A stretch of DNA of 64,000 bases. Source: JAMXLO01 sp963791495. Lineage in GTDB: Bacteria; Pseudomonadota; Alphaproteobacteria; Acetobacterales; Acetobacteraceae. The stretch lies in the NCBI GenBank assembly GCA_963791495.1, contig CAWBST010000023.1:62001-126000 (forward strand), in the 5' to 3' direction. Position 1 is the first letter of the stretch; each line of letters starts with the position of its first letter. A program made the translations under genes and the position numbers. Under the pieces are notes generated by a model. The model ran no database searches. It was not told the DNA's origin and saw only the letters and a program-made list of their open reading frames with translations. Positions 38,170-49,555 of this stretch are shown here, one piece after another.

Positions 38170-39705
38170 GTGTCGTCCGAGGGTGCGCAGCCCGTAGCGT
38201 TCGGTCCGTTCCGGCTGGATCGACAGGGCCGTAGCCTTACCCGTGCCGGCGCCGAGATCTCTCTCGGCAGGCGGGCGTTCGACGTGCTCTGCGTGCTGGC
38301 CTCTGCGGGCGGTGAGGCGGTGTCCAAGGATGCGTTGCTCGATCAGGTCTGGCCGGGTCTGACCGTCGAGGAGAACAACCTCCAGGTTCAGGTTTCCGCG
38401 CTGCGCAAGGTCCTGGGCGATGGCATGATCGCAACTATTCCCGGGCGCGGCTATCGGCTGACAATGGCGGTCCCTGGCGAACCGTCGCCGACGCCCGACG
38501 CGGCCACCGGCAAACCTTCCATTGCGGTGCTGCCATTCACCAACATGAGCGGCGACATCGAGCAGGAGTATTTCGCCGACGGCGTAGCCGACGACATCAT
38601 CACAGAACTCGCGCGCGTTCGATCGCTGTTGGTCATCGCCCGCAATTCCAGTTTTGCCTACAAGGGGCAGGCGATCGATGTAAGACGGATCGCCGCGGAA
38701 CTGGGCGTTCGGTATATTCTGGAGGGCAGTGTTCGGCGAGGTGGCGGCAGGGTACGCATCGGCGCCCAACTTATCGACGCGGAGACAGCGGACCACATCT
38801 GGGCCGAACGGTACGATCGCGACATCACCGACATCTTCGCCGTGCAGGATGAGATCACGGCTGCGGTGACTGGTGCCATCAGACCAGCGATCATGGACGC
38901 CGAGCAGCGCCGAGCAATGCGCAAGCCGCCAACAAGTCTCAATGCGTGGGAGGCGTACTTGCGCGGCCAGTGGCACTACCGACAAAGAGCCGCCGCTGAT
39001 CACGAGCAGGCGAAGCAACTCTTCCAACGCGCCATCGCACTGGATCCCACATTCGCGGCGCCGTATGCGGGCTTGGCCCATGCTTACCTCGACGATGGGC
39101 CGGCATTTGCTATCCGATCGATGGAAGAGGCGGCGGCATTGTCTGCAGGTTGGGCGCGAAAGGCTATCGCCATCGATCCTGAGGATGCGGATGCGCGGGC
39201 CATGGTCGCTTTAGCCGCACAGGCCTCAGGCAACGCAGACGAGGCGCGCGATCAGGTGCAACTGGCGCGGACCAGCAACCCAAATTCGCCAACGGCGCTC
39301 GCGATTGAAGGTCATTTTCTTCTCTTCACTGGCCAGCCCGCGGAGGCGCGCCGAGCCTTCACGGCATGCCTCCGTCTTGACCCGCGCGGTCCGCTCAGCG
39401 CGTGGATGACGCACCTGACCGCGATTTCGTACTATCTCGAACGTGACTACGTCAGGTCGGTCGAGGCGGCGCGGCAGGCACTGGCGGTGAACCCAAATCT
39501 TCGTACGACGCGCCGGTGGCTTGCAGCGGCGTTGGGTCAGCTCGGCCGAAAGGAAGAGGCGCGGGCGGCGCTGGACAAGGAGCTCGAACTCCATCCGCAG
39601 TTGTTTGAATGGTACATCCGTCGTCGCCCGACGTTTCACAGACCCGAGGACTACGGGCACATGATGGACGGCCTGCGCAAGGCGGGCTGGCAGGGCCCAG
39701 GCTGA
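38170..39705 (+). CDS. Winged-helix DNA-binding / TPR regulator
   Basis: A 511-residue protein with a GTG start, preceded by an aggagg site. Residues about 10-95 form an OmpR/CadC-type winged helix (SLGRRAFDVLCVLASAGGEA, QVSALRKVLGD, IPGRGYRLT). A middle module, PSIAVLPFTNMSGDIEQEYF ... DDIITELARVRSLLVIARNS with FVQ-like IFAVQDEITAAV, is shared with class III adenylate-cyclase-associated regulators. TPR repeats fill the C-terminal half (ALDPTFAAPYAGLAHAYLDD, AIDPEDADARAM). No membrane helix is visible, unlike CadC. The signal and target are unknown. Confidence 0.9.
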   Translation: MSSEGAQPVAFGPFRLDRQGRSLTRAGAEISLGRRAFDVLCVLASAGGEAVSKDALLDQVWPGLTVEENNLQVQVSALRKVLGDGMIATIPGRGYRLTMAVPGEPSPTPDAATGKPSIAVLPFTNMSGDIEQEYFADGVADDIITELARVRSLLVIARNSSFAYKGQAIDVRRIAAELGVRYILEGSVRRGGGRVRIGAQLIDAETADHIWAERYDRDITDIFAVQDEITAAVTGAIRPAIMDAEQRRAMRKPPTSLNAWEAYLRGQWHYRQRAAADHEQAKQLFQRAIALDPTFAAPYAGLAHAYLDDGPAFAIRSMEEAAALSAGWARKAIAIDPEDADARAMVALAAQASGNADEARDQVQLARTSNPNSPTALAIEGHFLLFTGQPAEARRAFTACLRLDPRGPLSAWMTHLTAISYYLERDYVRSVEAARQALAVNPNLRTTRRWLAAALGQLGRKEEARAALDKELELHPQLFEWYIRRRPTFHRPEDYGHMMDGLRKAGWQGPG

Positions 39706-39832
39706 GCAGGTCAATCACCGCTTAGGCTTTTGGGCCGACATTCGACCCAATTCACGACCCCGCAATGACAATCCTTGCCATCATCATATTTAACCTGCTA
39801 AGTTAGCCATAATACCTTTCAGGTCCACATCA

Positions 39833-40435
39833 ATGTCCCCCACCGACGCGCTGCCGAAACTCCCGCCCACCATCGCCCGCCATACCGTCTTCCTGCTGAT
39901 GGAATCGCTGCCCCCGCCGCTCACCGACACCCCCGAGGAGCGCGCCGCTCGTGACGAAGCGGCCATCGCCTCCCTCGCCGTGCTGAACCCCGGCGACGCT
40001 TACGAGGCACGCCTTGCCGCCCGCGCCGTCGCCGCCGATGCCCGCGCCACCGAATGCCTGCGGCTTGCCTCGGTGCCGAAGCTGCATCCCGACCGGGTGG
40101 ACCAGTGCCTCCGCCAGGCCAACGCGATGATGCGTGCCTCCGAGGCCGCGCTGCGCTCGCTCCGTGCCATGCAGGCCGCGCGCGAGAAGGCGGAGGCCGC
40201 GGCGCAGGCTGCGTCGGTTCCCGCTGCCCTGCCCGCAGGCGACGTTGTGGCCGAGGCCGATCGGTTCGCGCGCCGCCGCCCGAAGGAGGCCGGCCTGATC
40301 CGCCGTCTCGGCCGTCTGCCCAACGGCTTGGCGCCGATGGCCCCGGAAGTGGTGCAGGTCATCATCACCGGCACCACTCCGGCCCTGCGTGCGCTCGACC
40401 GCCCTCCCGACCAGGCAATTCCCAAGGCCGCCTGA
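39833..40435 (+). CDS. Conserved hypothetical protein, multicopy family
   Basis: 200 residues, not recognised as a known domain. It is Ala/Arg-rich and largely helical: PPTIARHTVFLLMESLPPPL, a central heptad-like segment DQCLRQANAMMRASEAALRS and AAREKAEAAAQ, then the conserved tail GLIRRLGRLPNG ... VQVIITGTTPALRALDRPP. A frameshifted remnant of the same tail lies at 13945-14207, so the family is repeated in this genome. The upstream 127 bp are unusually AT-rich for this window and probably contain its promoter. Confidence 0.75.
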   Translation: MSPTDALPKLPPTIARHTVFLLMESLPPPLTDTPEERAARDEAAIASLAVLNPGDAYEARLAARAVAADARATECLRLASVPKLHPDRVDQCLRQANAMMRASEAALRSLRAMQAAREKAEAAAQAASVPAALPAGDVVAEADRFARRRPKEAGLIRRLGRLPNGLAPMAPEVVQVIITGTTPALRALDRPPDQAIPKAA

Positions 40436-40514
40436 CACGGCGAAACCCGGACCGAGGTTTTTGTCACCAAGGCCGTGCGAGTTCAGCGCCGCGCGAAGCG
40501 CGATATTCTTTACT

Positions 40515-40560
40515 CCGTGGTTCTCCGTGGCCCTCGCACGTCCTCCGTGTTGAGACCTAT
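40515..40560. repeat. Short CTCCGTGG direct repeats
   Basis: The text contains actccgtggttctccgtgg and then cctccgtgttgag, i.e. three near-copies of a CTCCGTG unit. Such arrays occur in intergenic DNA of varied bacteria. It lies in the 262-bp gap after the hypothetical gene, mirroring the CGCAGAT repeats that follow the related remnant at 13945. Confidence 0.5.
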
Positions 40561-40697
40561 GCAAAGCTGGCCCGCAAGCACCGACGTTTCCCGCAGATTC
40601 CAGAAGCAGCCACCTGGCCGCACCTCCGCGGCGTTTCATCACCTGAGAGCCGAGACATCGGTGAGACGATCGAGAACCCGTCGCTGCCGGGGACCGC

Positions 40698-41973
40698 TTA
40701 CGCTCTCCGCAAAGACAATTGATACCGATACGCCTCGTCCGCCTCATCGATCCGCACATCATCCCATGTGACGCACTGATCCTTCGGCACATCGCGCCGC
40801 AGCGGCACGCGATTGGCCAGGCCGATGGGCAACCCGCCGATCGCGACACTCGTCGCTGCCGGCATCAGCTTGCCCCAAACGCCGGCGCCGCCCTCGCCAT
40901 CCAGCACCTCGCCCGCCCGCAGATCGCGCTTCGCCGTGGCGACGACATCGCCCTGAAATGCCGTCGGCGCACCTGTCGCCTCGCCGCGCAGCGCCGCCGA
41001 CAGGATGGAGATGTTCAGCTCCAGCCCAATCAGATGGAACGGCCGGTACAGCGCCGAGACACGTCCCGATGCATCGGTCACCACGCCGTATTCCTTGAAG
41101 CAGCGCGCGGTGTAGTCGGTCGGTGCTTCGAACACCACGTAGACACCCCACCGCAGATCGTTGGCCACATCGCTGCCGTCGCGATGCAGGCTCGACACGA
41201 CCTCGACCTGTCCGCGCCATGCGGCCCAGTGAATCGGCCAGTTCATGCGTACCGCATGCCGGAAAGCCGAGCCCGTCAGCCGGCACCGCGAGGCCGGTGG
41301 CATTGGCCACGGCCGCCATCTCGATGCCTGACTTCGTGCCGTCCAGGAACGAGTTGAACATCTGCGGGTTCATCCCGCCGATCCGCGCCTGTTCCTCGGT
41401 CAGTCCGTAATAGCCCCACACGGTGGCCGGCGTGGACGCGTGGTATTCCGGCAGGTACTTCGTGCCCTTTCCGGCTGCCAGCACGCGGAAGCCGCAGGCA
41501 CGCGCCCAATCCACCAGCTCGCAGATCAATGCCGGCTGATCGCCATAGGCCAGCGAATACACCACCCCGGCGCGTGCCGCCTCTCGTGCCAGCGCGACAC
41601 CTGCCAGCACATCGGCTTCCACGTTGACCATCACGATATGTTTGCCTTCAGCGATCGCGCACCGCGCGTGCGTGATGCCGGCAGGTGCGTGGCCGGTCGC
41701 CTCCACCACCACCTCGATGTCCGCCGCCTTCAGCATCGCCGGCGCGTCGTCGGTGAAGCGCGTCGCGGCGATCCTCTCGTCGCTCCAGCCGACGCGCCGG
41801 CACGCCTCGCGCGCCCGGTCCGGCGCCAGGTCGGCGATCGCCGCGACCTCGATGCCAGGCGTGGACGGCACCTGTGCGAGGAACATCGAGCCGAACTTTC
41901 CGGCACCGATCAGCGCGACGCGTACCGGGCGTCCTTGCTCCACGCGCCTGGCCAGCAGCCGATGCAGATTCAT
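40698..41973 (-). pseudogene. NAD(P)-binding/SAF-domain oxidoreductase with a frame change
   Basis: The N-terminal part (from 41973) is a Rossmann domain: PVRVALIGAGKFGSMFLAQV, IEVVVEATGHAPAGITHARC, NPQMFNSFLDGTKSGIEMA. Around 41205-41265 the frame changes. The downstream frame continues QVEVVSSLHRDGSDVANDLR, RCFKEYGVVTDASGRVSALY and a SAF-like end (DLRAGEVLDGEGGAGVWGKL). The shift is of the +1/-2 class. Repaired length is about 424 residues, a little short for the homoserine-dehydrogenase-like/SAF group, so a small deletion at the junction is also possible. It diverges from the creatininase gene. Confidence 0.8.
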
Positions 41974-42040
41974 CCGCGATGTCCCTTTTCCCGCGTGCGG
42001 TTTCGTGGCCCATTGCTACGCCACGACTGGGAGATTGGCG

Positions 42041-42841
42041 ATGACGCAACACCCCGAGGTGGAGTGGCGCAGGCTGCGCGCCGACCAACTGCGCGAGAAG
42101 GCGCGGGCTGACGCCATCGTGATCCTGCCGGTGGCATCGCTTGAGCAGCACGGGCCGCATCTGCCGGTCGAGGTGGACTCCATGCTTGGCGAAACAGTCG
42201 CAGTGCGTGCCGCGCGCAAGATCGCAGAACGCGGCCAGCAGGCGGTGGTGCTGCCGGTCGTATGGACCGGGCTTTCGGAACATCACATGAGCTTCGGCGG
42301 AACGATCACGCTGGGCTTTCCCGCGTTCTCAGCGCTGGTGGAGGACATCTGCCGCTCGGTGCTGCGTCACGGCTTCAAGCGGATCGTTCTGCTGAACGCG
42401 CATGGCGGCAACGAGAACGCGCTGCGCACCATCACCGATGAGCTGACACCGAAGCTCGGCGTCCCGATCGTGCAGTTCACCTATTGGTACGCCGCCGCTG
42501 TGGCGATCGCGAAGATTTTGGAGACGCAAGGAGCGCTGATGCACGCCTGCGAGGCAGAGACATCGATGATGCTTGCGGTGCGGCCGGACCTGGTCGCCAT
42601 GGATCGCGCAGGCATGGCAAAGGCGAACAGCACACCGGATGTTGTCGATGTTGTCGGCGGTGGCGTGTATCGCTGGCGCACCATTGCCGCGCGGTCCTCG
42701 TCCGGGGTGATCGGCAACCCGGAAGCAGCGACCGCGGAGAAGGGCGAGCGATTGTTCGAGGCAATTTCCACGGCACTTGCTGACAAGCTGTGCAACGCCG
42801 AACTCTGGGACTTGCCGTGGCAGGCGGAGCGCGCGGAGTGA
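42041..42841 (+). CDS. Creatininase family protein
   Basis: 266 residues from the ATG at 42041 (gggag site upstream); a longer frame upstream overlaps the divergent oxidoreductase. Metal ligands of the family are in place: LPVASLEQHGPHLPVEVDSM, NAHGGNENALRTI and HACEAETSMML. Family members hydrolyse cyclic or linear amides (creatinine, formamides such as ArfB/MftE substrates). Possible roles here include lactam or amide breakdown together with the adjacent oxoprolinase-like gene (inference). Confidence 0.9.
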   Translation: MTQHPEVEWRRLRADQLREKARADAIVILPVASLEQHGPHLPVEVDSMLGETVAVRAARKIAERGQQAVVLPVVWTGLSEHHMSFGGTITLGFPAFSALVEDICRSVLRHGFKRIVLLNAHGGNENALRTITDELTPKLGVPIVQFTYWYAAAVAIAKILETQGALMHACEAETSMMLAVRPDLVAMDRAGMAKANSTPDVVDVVGGGVYRWRTIAARSSSGVIGNPEAATAEKGERLFEAISTALADKLCNAELWDLPWQAERAE

Positions 42842-42866
42842 GTGCCTCGACGGCCACCCCACCGTC

Positions 42867-42889
42867 ATGGCCGGGCTTGGCCCGGCCAT
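42867..42889. repeat. ATGGCCGGG hairpin repeat
   Basis: A perfect 9-bp stem ATGGCCGGG/CCCGGCCAT with a 5-nt loop, flanked by ccgtc and ccacgtctt. It corresponds to a very common alphaproteobacterial intergenic repeat. It lies between the creatininase stop and the hydantoinase start and could also act as a weak transcription barrier. Confidence 0.7.
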
Positions 42890-42923
42890 CCACGTCTTCC
42901 CTACGGGTGGGAGCCCATATCTA

Positions 42924-45900
42924 ATGTCGTCGGGCAAGTGGCAGTTCTGGATCGACCGCGGCGGCACGTTCACCGACATCGTCGCACGCCATCCTGATGG
43001 GCAGCTCTCCACCCACAAGCTGCTGAGCGAGAACCCCGGCCGCTACCACGATGCGGCCATCGCCGGCATCAAGACAGTGCTCGGCGTCTCCGCTCGATGC
43101 ACCTATTCCACCTGGTGTCGTTGAGGCGGTGAAGATGGGCACCACCGTAGCCACCAACGCGCTGCTGGAGCGCAAGGGTGAACGCACGCTGCTGGTGGTG
43201 AACCGCGGCTTCGCCGACGCGCTGCGCATCGGCAACCAGGCGCGGCCGCGGCTGTTCGACCTCGCCATCACGCTGCCGTCGATGCTGTACGAGGAGTCTG
43301 TGGAGATCGCCGGACGCGTCGGCGTCGATGGCGAGGAAATCGAAACGCTGGACGAGCACGCGGCGCGCCACGCTTTCGCCACGGCGCGCGCCAAGGGAAT
43401 CACCGCCTGCGCCATCGTGCTGATACACGCGTGGAAATACCCGGAGCATGAACGACGCCTCGCCGATCTCGCGCGCGAGGCAGGCTTCGCGCAGGTCTCG
43501 GCCAGCCATGCGGTCAGCCCGCTGCTGCGGCTTATCCCGCGCGGCGACACCACGGTGGTCGATGCGTATCTCTCGCCGATCCTGCGCCGCTACGTCGATC
43601 AGGTGGCGGCGGAGCTTGGCAACGTCCGCCTCTACTTCATGCAGTCGAACGGCGGACTGGCGGATGCCGCCGGTTTCCAGGGCAAGGACGCGATCCTCTC
43701 CGGTCCCGCCGGCGGCATCGTCGGCGCGGCGCGCACCGCGGCCATGGCGGGACTGGACCACATCATCGGCTTCGACATGGGCGGCACGTCCACTGACGTG
43801 GCGCTCTACGCCGGCGGGTTCGAGCGCGCGTTCGAGACAGCGGTCGCCGGCGTCCGCATGCGCGCGCCGATGATGGCGATCAACACGGTGGCGGCGGGCG
43901 GCGGGTCGATCCTGCATTTCGATGGCGCGCGCTTCCGCGTCGGCCCTGATTCGGCCGGCGCCGATCCAGGCCCCGCCTGCTATCGCCGCGGCGGACCGCT
44001 GACGGTGACCGACGCCAACGTCTGCGTCGGCAAGATCCAGCCGCGGCACTTTCCGGCGATCTTCGGGCCGGACGGCGATGCACCGCTCGATGCCGACACG
44101 GTGACGGCGAAGTTTGCGGCTCTGGCAGACGAGATCTCGCAGGCCACTGGCCAGACGCGTTCACCACATCAGGTGGCGGAGGGGTTTCTGCAGATCGCCG
44201 TCGCGAACATGGCGAACGCGATCAAGCAGGTCTCGGTTCAGAAGGGCCACGATGCCGCGCGGTTCGCGCTGCAATGCTTCGGCGGCGCCGGCGGGCAGCA
44301 CGCCTGCATGGTGGCCGACGCCCTCGGGATGGAGACCGTGTTCATCCATCCGTTCGCCGGTGTGCTGTCCGCATATGGCATGGGGCTTGCTGACCAGACG
44401 GTCATGCGCGAACAGGCCGTGGAAATCCCGCTCGAGCCGCACGCCATGGCGGAGCTCCGCGAGCTTGCCGATCGGCTTGCGGACGAGGCGACAGAGGCGC
44501 TAGCGGGGCAAGGTGCTGATCCGGCGTGCATCACAGCGCAGCGCAACCTGCATTTGCGCTATGCCGGAACCGAAGCTGCGCTGATCGTGAAGCTGCGCGA
44601 CCTGCACGAGGTCGTCGCTGACTTCACCGCCGCGCACCGCGCGCGCTTCGGCTTTGCGACGCCAGACCGGCCGCTGGTGGTCGAGGCGGTCGCGGTCGAG
44701 GCGATCGCGCCAGGCGAGGCGGTGCAGGAGGCGACACTCGCAGCGCGCACGAACGGCGGTGCCCCTCAGAAGATCGACACCATCCAGATGTTCACCGGCG
44801 GCAAGGATCATTCGGCGCCGGTGTTCGATCGCACCGACCTGCTGGCGGGCGACCGCATCGCCGGTCCGGCACTGATCCGCGAGGCCAACGCGACCACCGT
44901 GGTGGAGCCCGGCTGGACCGCGGAGATCACCGCGCTCGATCACATGACGCTGCGCCGCACGGAGCGGCTCGCGACGCGCGTTGCGGCGGACACCGGCCGG
45001 CCGGATCCGGTGCTGCTGGAGCTGTTCAACAACCTGTTCATGAACGTGGCCGAGCAGACTGGTGCGGTCCTGCAGAACACATCGATGAGCGTCAACATCA
45101 AGGAGCGGCTGGACTTCTCGTGCGCGATCTTCGATGCGCAGGGCTTCCTGGTGGCCAATGCGCCGCACGTGCCGGTGCATCTCGGCGCGATGGGCGAGAG
45201 CGTGCGCACCGTGCTGAACAACCGCCGCGACACTCTGAAGCCTGGTGACGTCGTGGCGCTGAACAACCCATTCAACGGCGGGACGCATCTGCCGGACGTC
45301 ACGGTCATCACGCCGGTGTTCGATGCAGAGGGCCGCGACATCATGTTCTTCGTCGGCAGCCGCGGGCATCACGCCGATATCGGCGGCATCACGCCGGGCT
45401 CCACGCCGCCTGTGTCGCGCACGCTGGAAGAGGAAGGCGTGGTGATCGACGACTTTCTCCTCGTCGATGGCGGCCACTTCCGCGAACCGGAACTTCGTGC
45501 GCTGTTGGACGGTGCGAAGTATCCGGCGCGCAGCCCCGACGTGAACGTCGCCGACATCAAGGCGCAGGTCGCGGCGAACGAGAAGGGCGTGCAGGAGCTG
45601 CAGCGCGTCGTCGCGCTGTATGGCTGGCCCGTGGTCAGCGCGTATATGCGCCACGTGATGGACAACGCCGAAGAGTCGGTGCGTCGCGTGATCGACCGCA
45701 TCGGCAGCGGCACGTTCGAATACACCATGGACAGCGGACTGCCGTTGCGTGTCGCGATCAGCGTCGATCATGCGACGCGCAGCGCAGTGGTGGATTTCTC
45801 CGGCACCGGCCATCAGAGCGAGGGCAACTTCAATTCCCCTCCCGCCGTCACGCGCGCCGCGGTGCTGTATGTGTTCCGCACGCTGGTGGCGGATGACATC

Positions 45901-46533
45901 CCGCTGAACGACGGCTGCCTGAAGCCGCTGCGCCTGATCATCCCACCCGGCACTTTCCTCTCACCCACGCCGGGCGCCGCAGTGGTCGCCGGCAATACCG
46001 AAGTGTCGCAGGCCACCTGCAATGCACTGTTCGGCGCGCTGAAGCCGATCGCCTGCTCGCAGGCGACAATGAACAACTTCCTGTTCGGCGACGCGCACCG
46101 GCAGTACTACGAGACCATCTGCGGTGGTACCGGCGCTGGACCCGGCTTCGACGGAACCTCGGCGATCCACTCGCACATGACCAACACCCGGATGACCGAT
46201 CCCGAAGTGCTCGAGCTGCGCTACCCGGTGCGGCTGGAACGCTTCGCGATCCGGCGCGGCTCGGGTGGCAACGGAAAGTGGCGTGGCGGAGACGGCGCCA
46301 TCCGCCGCATCCGCTTCCTCGAACCGATGACCGCGGTGATCGTGTCCTCGCGCCGCGACGTCGCGCCGTTCGGGCTGGAGGGCGGCGAGGATGGTGCAGT
46401 CGGCCGGCAATGGGTGGAGCGCGCCGATGGCACTCACGAGATCCTCACTGGAACCGACAGCGCGGAACTCGCTCCGGGCGACGTGTTCGTGATCGAAACG
46501 CCAGGCGGCGGCGGCTACGGGATCGCTGCCTGA
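42924..46533 (+). pseudogene. Hydantoinase A/B fusion (5-oxoprolinase-like) with a +1 frameshift near its start
   Basis: The gene starts WQFWIDRGGTFTDIVARHPD (HyuA N-terminus). Near 43095-43105 the text ctcggcgtctccgctcgatg shifts frame; one base fewer gives LGV-x-LDAPIPPGVVEAVKMG and the open frame to 46533. The HyuA part has GFDMGGTSTDVALYAGGFER and CFGGAGGQHACMVADAL; the HyuB part begins near 45003 with PDPVLLELFNNLFMNVAEQT and includes VALNNPFNGGTHLPDVTVI and SRGHHADIGG. Repaired length is about 1202 residues, exactly that of ATP-dependent 5-oxoprolinase/hydantoinase fusions. The next gene (AsmA) starts 2 bp after the stop. Confidence 0.88.
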
Positions 46534-46534
46534 C

Positions 46535-49474
46535 GTGCCACGCCCGCGCACAGCACTGGTCATTGGTATTGGCGTTGTCGCCCTGCTGCTGGTCGGCCTC
46601 TGGCAGGTGCCGCAATGGCTCGATTGGGCACGCTATCGCTCCACGATCGAGGCGCTGGCGACCGCCACGCTCGGCCAGCCTGTCACCATAGACGGACCGA
46701 TCTCGCTCACGCTGTTGCCGCAACCGATGCTGACAGCGGCGCGCGTCAATGTGGGCGGTAGCCTGCCGGCGGATTCTGCGATCCACGTGCAGGCGCTGCG
46801 GCTGCGGATCGCGCTCCTGCCGTTGATCGGTGGGCATGTCGATGCGCGCGAGCTGGTGCTCCGCGGGCCCGATCTGCATGTCCCGTGGCCAGCGGGACCG
46901 GGCGTGCTGCGACAACGGCCGCCGCCCTGGCTCGCGGCGTTCGCGGCGCGGATCGAGAATGGCCGGCTCACGATCGGACGGCTGGCCTTCACCGGCATCG
47001 ACGGGACGCTGGCGACACTGGACACAGGCGCGCTGTCCGCCTCCGGTAAAGTGCAGTTCGGCGGCATGGACGGTCATTTCACTGCGCGGCTCACCGCTGC
47101 GGGGTCCGATGGCTCTGCTGGGGTGAACGTGACGTTTGACGGGGAGGGCAGGGCCAGCGGCCTGGGGGCCAGCTTCGCCGGCCAGCTGGCGCACGACGGA
47201 ACGCTCGCTGGGACTATTGCCGGCCGCGGGACCGACCTCGCTGTGCTTCTACCGGCACCGCCGGTGCCGTTCCGTGCGGAGGGGCGGCTGACTGTCGGCA
47301 ACGGTGTGGCGGCGGTCAACGATGTGGCACTGGAGATCGGCGGCTCGCCCGCGCGGGGCGCTGTCGCCCTGCGCGCGGTGCCGAACCGGCGGCTCGACAT
47401 CAGACTGACCGCAGGCCGGCTCGACCTCGGCGCCTGGCTGCCAGTGCTGATGCGCGGTGGCACCATGATCGCCGGGATCGGGATGCCCATCGGGGTCGAC
47501 CTCTCTGCGGATGCGGCGCCGTTTGGCGGCGGCACGGTGGAACATGTCAGGGCGGCATTCGATCTGGCCGGCAGGGACATTGTCGTCCGCGAGGCCAGCG
47601 CGGTGCTGCCCGGCAACGGAAAGCTGCGACTGAGCGGACGCTTCACGGCAGATGATCCGACGCATCCGCGTTTCGAGGGTGATGCGCGGCTTGAGGCGCC
47701 GATGCTGCGAACAACAGCGCGGTGGCTGGATGAGGCGATCCCTGGGTCGCTGCTGGGGCGTCTGCTGGCACATATGCCGAACAGCCCGGCGCAGCGTGCC
47801 GAACTGACCTCGCACGTGGTGGCTGGGGGCGATGAGGTCAGATTGCAGCAACTCACCGGAATGCTTGATGGCGGGCCGGTCTCAGGCAGCCTGGGATTCA
47901 AGAACGGTGAGCCACCGAGCCTTGCGATGGATCTGTCCATGAACGGGCTGGCTCTCGATCCATGGGTGCCGCCGGCTGTAGCGGATTTGGCCCAACTGTC
48001 CAGGGCAACGTCTGGCCTCGATGCCGAACTACGTCTCAACATCGGGCGAGCGACATTCGCCGGTGAGATCATCGATGGATTGGTGGTCGATGCCGCGATC
48101 GAGGCCGGCAGCGTCCTGCTGCGCCGTCTCGAGGGAACGGCGCGCGGTGCTCGCCTGGCTGCGTCCGGGATGCTTGGCGATGGCGGCAAGCTGAGTGACG
48201 GCAGGATCAGCATCGAAACGGAGGAAGCGGCGTCTCTGGCAGACCTCTTGCCCTCGGCCTGGAAGCCGACACCGGCATTGTGGCACGGACCCGCCAAACT
48301 GGGTGTGCGGATCGCGGGACCGCAGGAGGCGCTGACTGCGGATGTACGCCTTGCACTCGCCGATGGGCAGTTGGAGGCGAGCCCGCACCTTGACCTGAAG
48401 TCGGGCATGTGGAGCGCGACGCTGGCCTTGCAGCATCCCGGCGCGCGCCGGCTCGCCGCGACACTCGGCCTGCCGGAGCGGCTCGGTCTGCGTGCCCTGC
48501 CTGCCTGGCTTGGCGACGGTTCGCTGTCTCTGGTCGCGCATCTTGCAGGCGGGCCAGGACGGCTGGTCGCGGACAAGTTCGACCTCACGGCGGCCGCGCT
48601 GGAGGCGAGCGGCGATCTTGCCGTCGATCGGAGCGGCGTGGAGCCGCGGCTCACCGGCCATGTCCGTTCGGAGGCACTGACGCTGCCGCTTCCGAACGGC
48701 GGCTCGGACGTACCGCTGCCACTTGGCGCTCTGCATGGCTGGCGAGGCGATGTTCAGCTTGGGATCGGCGAACTCGCCGTGGGAACTGGGCCCGTGGTGC
48801 ACGACGCATCCATGGCGCTCTCGGTGGCAGATGGTGCGCTGCGGCTTGAGGATTTCACTGCGCGGCTGGACTCCGGAACTGTGACCGGCAGCCTCGCATT
48901 CAATGCCACTGCCGATCCGCCTTCGCTTGCGGTGCGGGCCAAGCTGCGCGATGCGCTTGTCACCGGCCCGCTGGACGATGCGCCGATTGATCTGCTGTCG
49001 GGCCGCGCCGACGCCAGCGTGCAGCTCGCAGCGAGCGGCTATAGCCCATCGGCGATAATGGCAACGCTCGGTGGCCGCGGCACGCTGATTGTGAATGATG
49101 GCAGGGTGGCGGGCTTCGACCTGTTCCGTTTGAAACTGTCGCTGGCGAGGCCAGATCCGAAGTCGACGGAAACCGCGGCAAGCGATGCACTGTGCTCTGG
49201 AGCGACAGGGTTCGATCGGCTTGAGCTTGGCGCGAGCATTGCGCACGGTGATCTGGTGCTCGATTCCGGAAGCCTGACCGGTATCGCCGGCGAAGCGCAT
49301 GTGAGTGGCGGCATGAACCTCGCCACGCGGGCACTCGACGTCAGGATTGCACTGCAGCCGGCATTGCCGACCCCGCCTGAGGTCGCGATCCGTCTGACCG
49401 GGCCCATCGATCGACCGAACCGCACGTTGGAACTCGACGGCCTGGCGCGCTGGGTGGCGGAGCTTGTCCGCTGA
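46535..49474 (+). CDS. AsmA-family inner-membrane/periplasmic protein
   Basis: A 979-residue AsmA-like protein. The GTG start lies just after the hydantoinase stop. It has one N-terminal anchor (ALVIGIGVVALLLVGLWQV), the AsmA N-terminal domain (YRSTIEALATATLGQPVTID, ISLTLLPQPMLTAARVNVGG), repeating beta-strand modules typical of bridge-like lipid-transfer proteins, and the AsmA C-terminal region (GGRGTLIVNDGRVAGFDLFR). Its likely role is outer-membrane assembly or lipid movement across the periplasm. Co-transcription with the hydantoinase is probable but functionally unexplained. Confidence 0.88.
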   Translation: MPRPRTALVIGIGVVALLLVGLWQVPQWLDWARYRSTIEALATATLGQPVTIDGPISLTLLPQPMLTAARVNVGGSLPADSAIHVQALRLRIALLPLIGGHVDARELVLRGPDLHVPWPAGPGVLRQRPPPWLAAFAARIENGRLTIGRLAFTGIDGTLATLDTGALSASGKVQFGGMDGHFTARLTAAGSDGSAGVNVTFDGEGRASGLGASFAGQLAHDGTLAGTIAGRGTDLAVLLPAPPVPFRAEGRLTVGNGVAAVNDVALEIGGSPARGAVALRAVPNRRLDIRLTAGRLDLGAWLPVLMRGGTMIAGIGMPIGVDLSADAAPFGGGTVEHVRAAFDLAGRDIVVREASAVLPGNGKLRLSGRFTADDPTHPRFEGDARLEAPMLRTTARWLDEAIPGSLLGRLLAHMPNSPAQRAELTSHVVAGGDEVRLQQLTGMLDGGPVSGSLGFKNGEPPSLAMDLSMNGLALDPWVPPAVADLAQLSRATSGLDAELRLNIGRATFAGEIIDGLVVDAAIEAGSVLLRRLEGTARGARLAASGMLGDGGKLSDGRISIETEEAASLADLLPSAWKPTPALWHGPAKLGVRIAGPQEALTADVRLALADGQLEASPHLDLKSGMWSATLALQHPGARRLAATLGLPERLGLRALPAWLGDGSLSLVAHLAGGPGRLVADKFDLTAAALEASGDLAVDRSGVEPRLTGHVRSEALTLPLPNGGSDVPLPLGALHGWRGDVQLGIGELAVGTGPVVHDASMALSVADGALRLEDFTARLDSGTVTGSLAFNATADPPSLAVRAKLRDALVTGPLDDAPIDLLSGRADASVQLAASGYSPSAIMATLGGRGTLIVNDGRVAGFDLFRLKLSLARPDPKSTETAASDALCSGATGFDRLELGASIAHGDLVLDSGSLTGIAGEAHVSGGMNLATRALDVRIALQPALPTPPEVAIRLTGPIDRPNRTLELDGLARWVAELVR

Positions 49475-49555
49475 TCGGAGCGGCGGCGTCTCGTCTCTGG
49501 ACATGGGGGGGCGCGCCGCGTAACGCTCGCGACACGCCATGCACAAGGGACCGCC

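Noticed and set aside
44500..45813. A 437-residue open frame antisense to the hydantoinase fusion
   Set aside because: The sense strand encodes conserved HyuA/HyuB motifs throughout; the antisense frame is a shadow.
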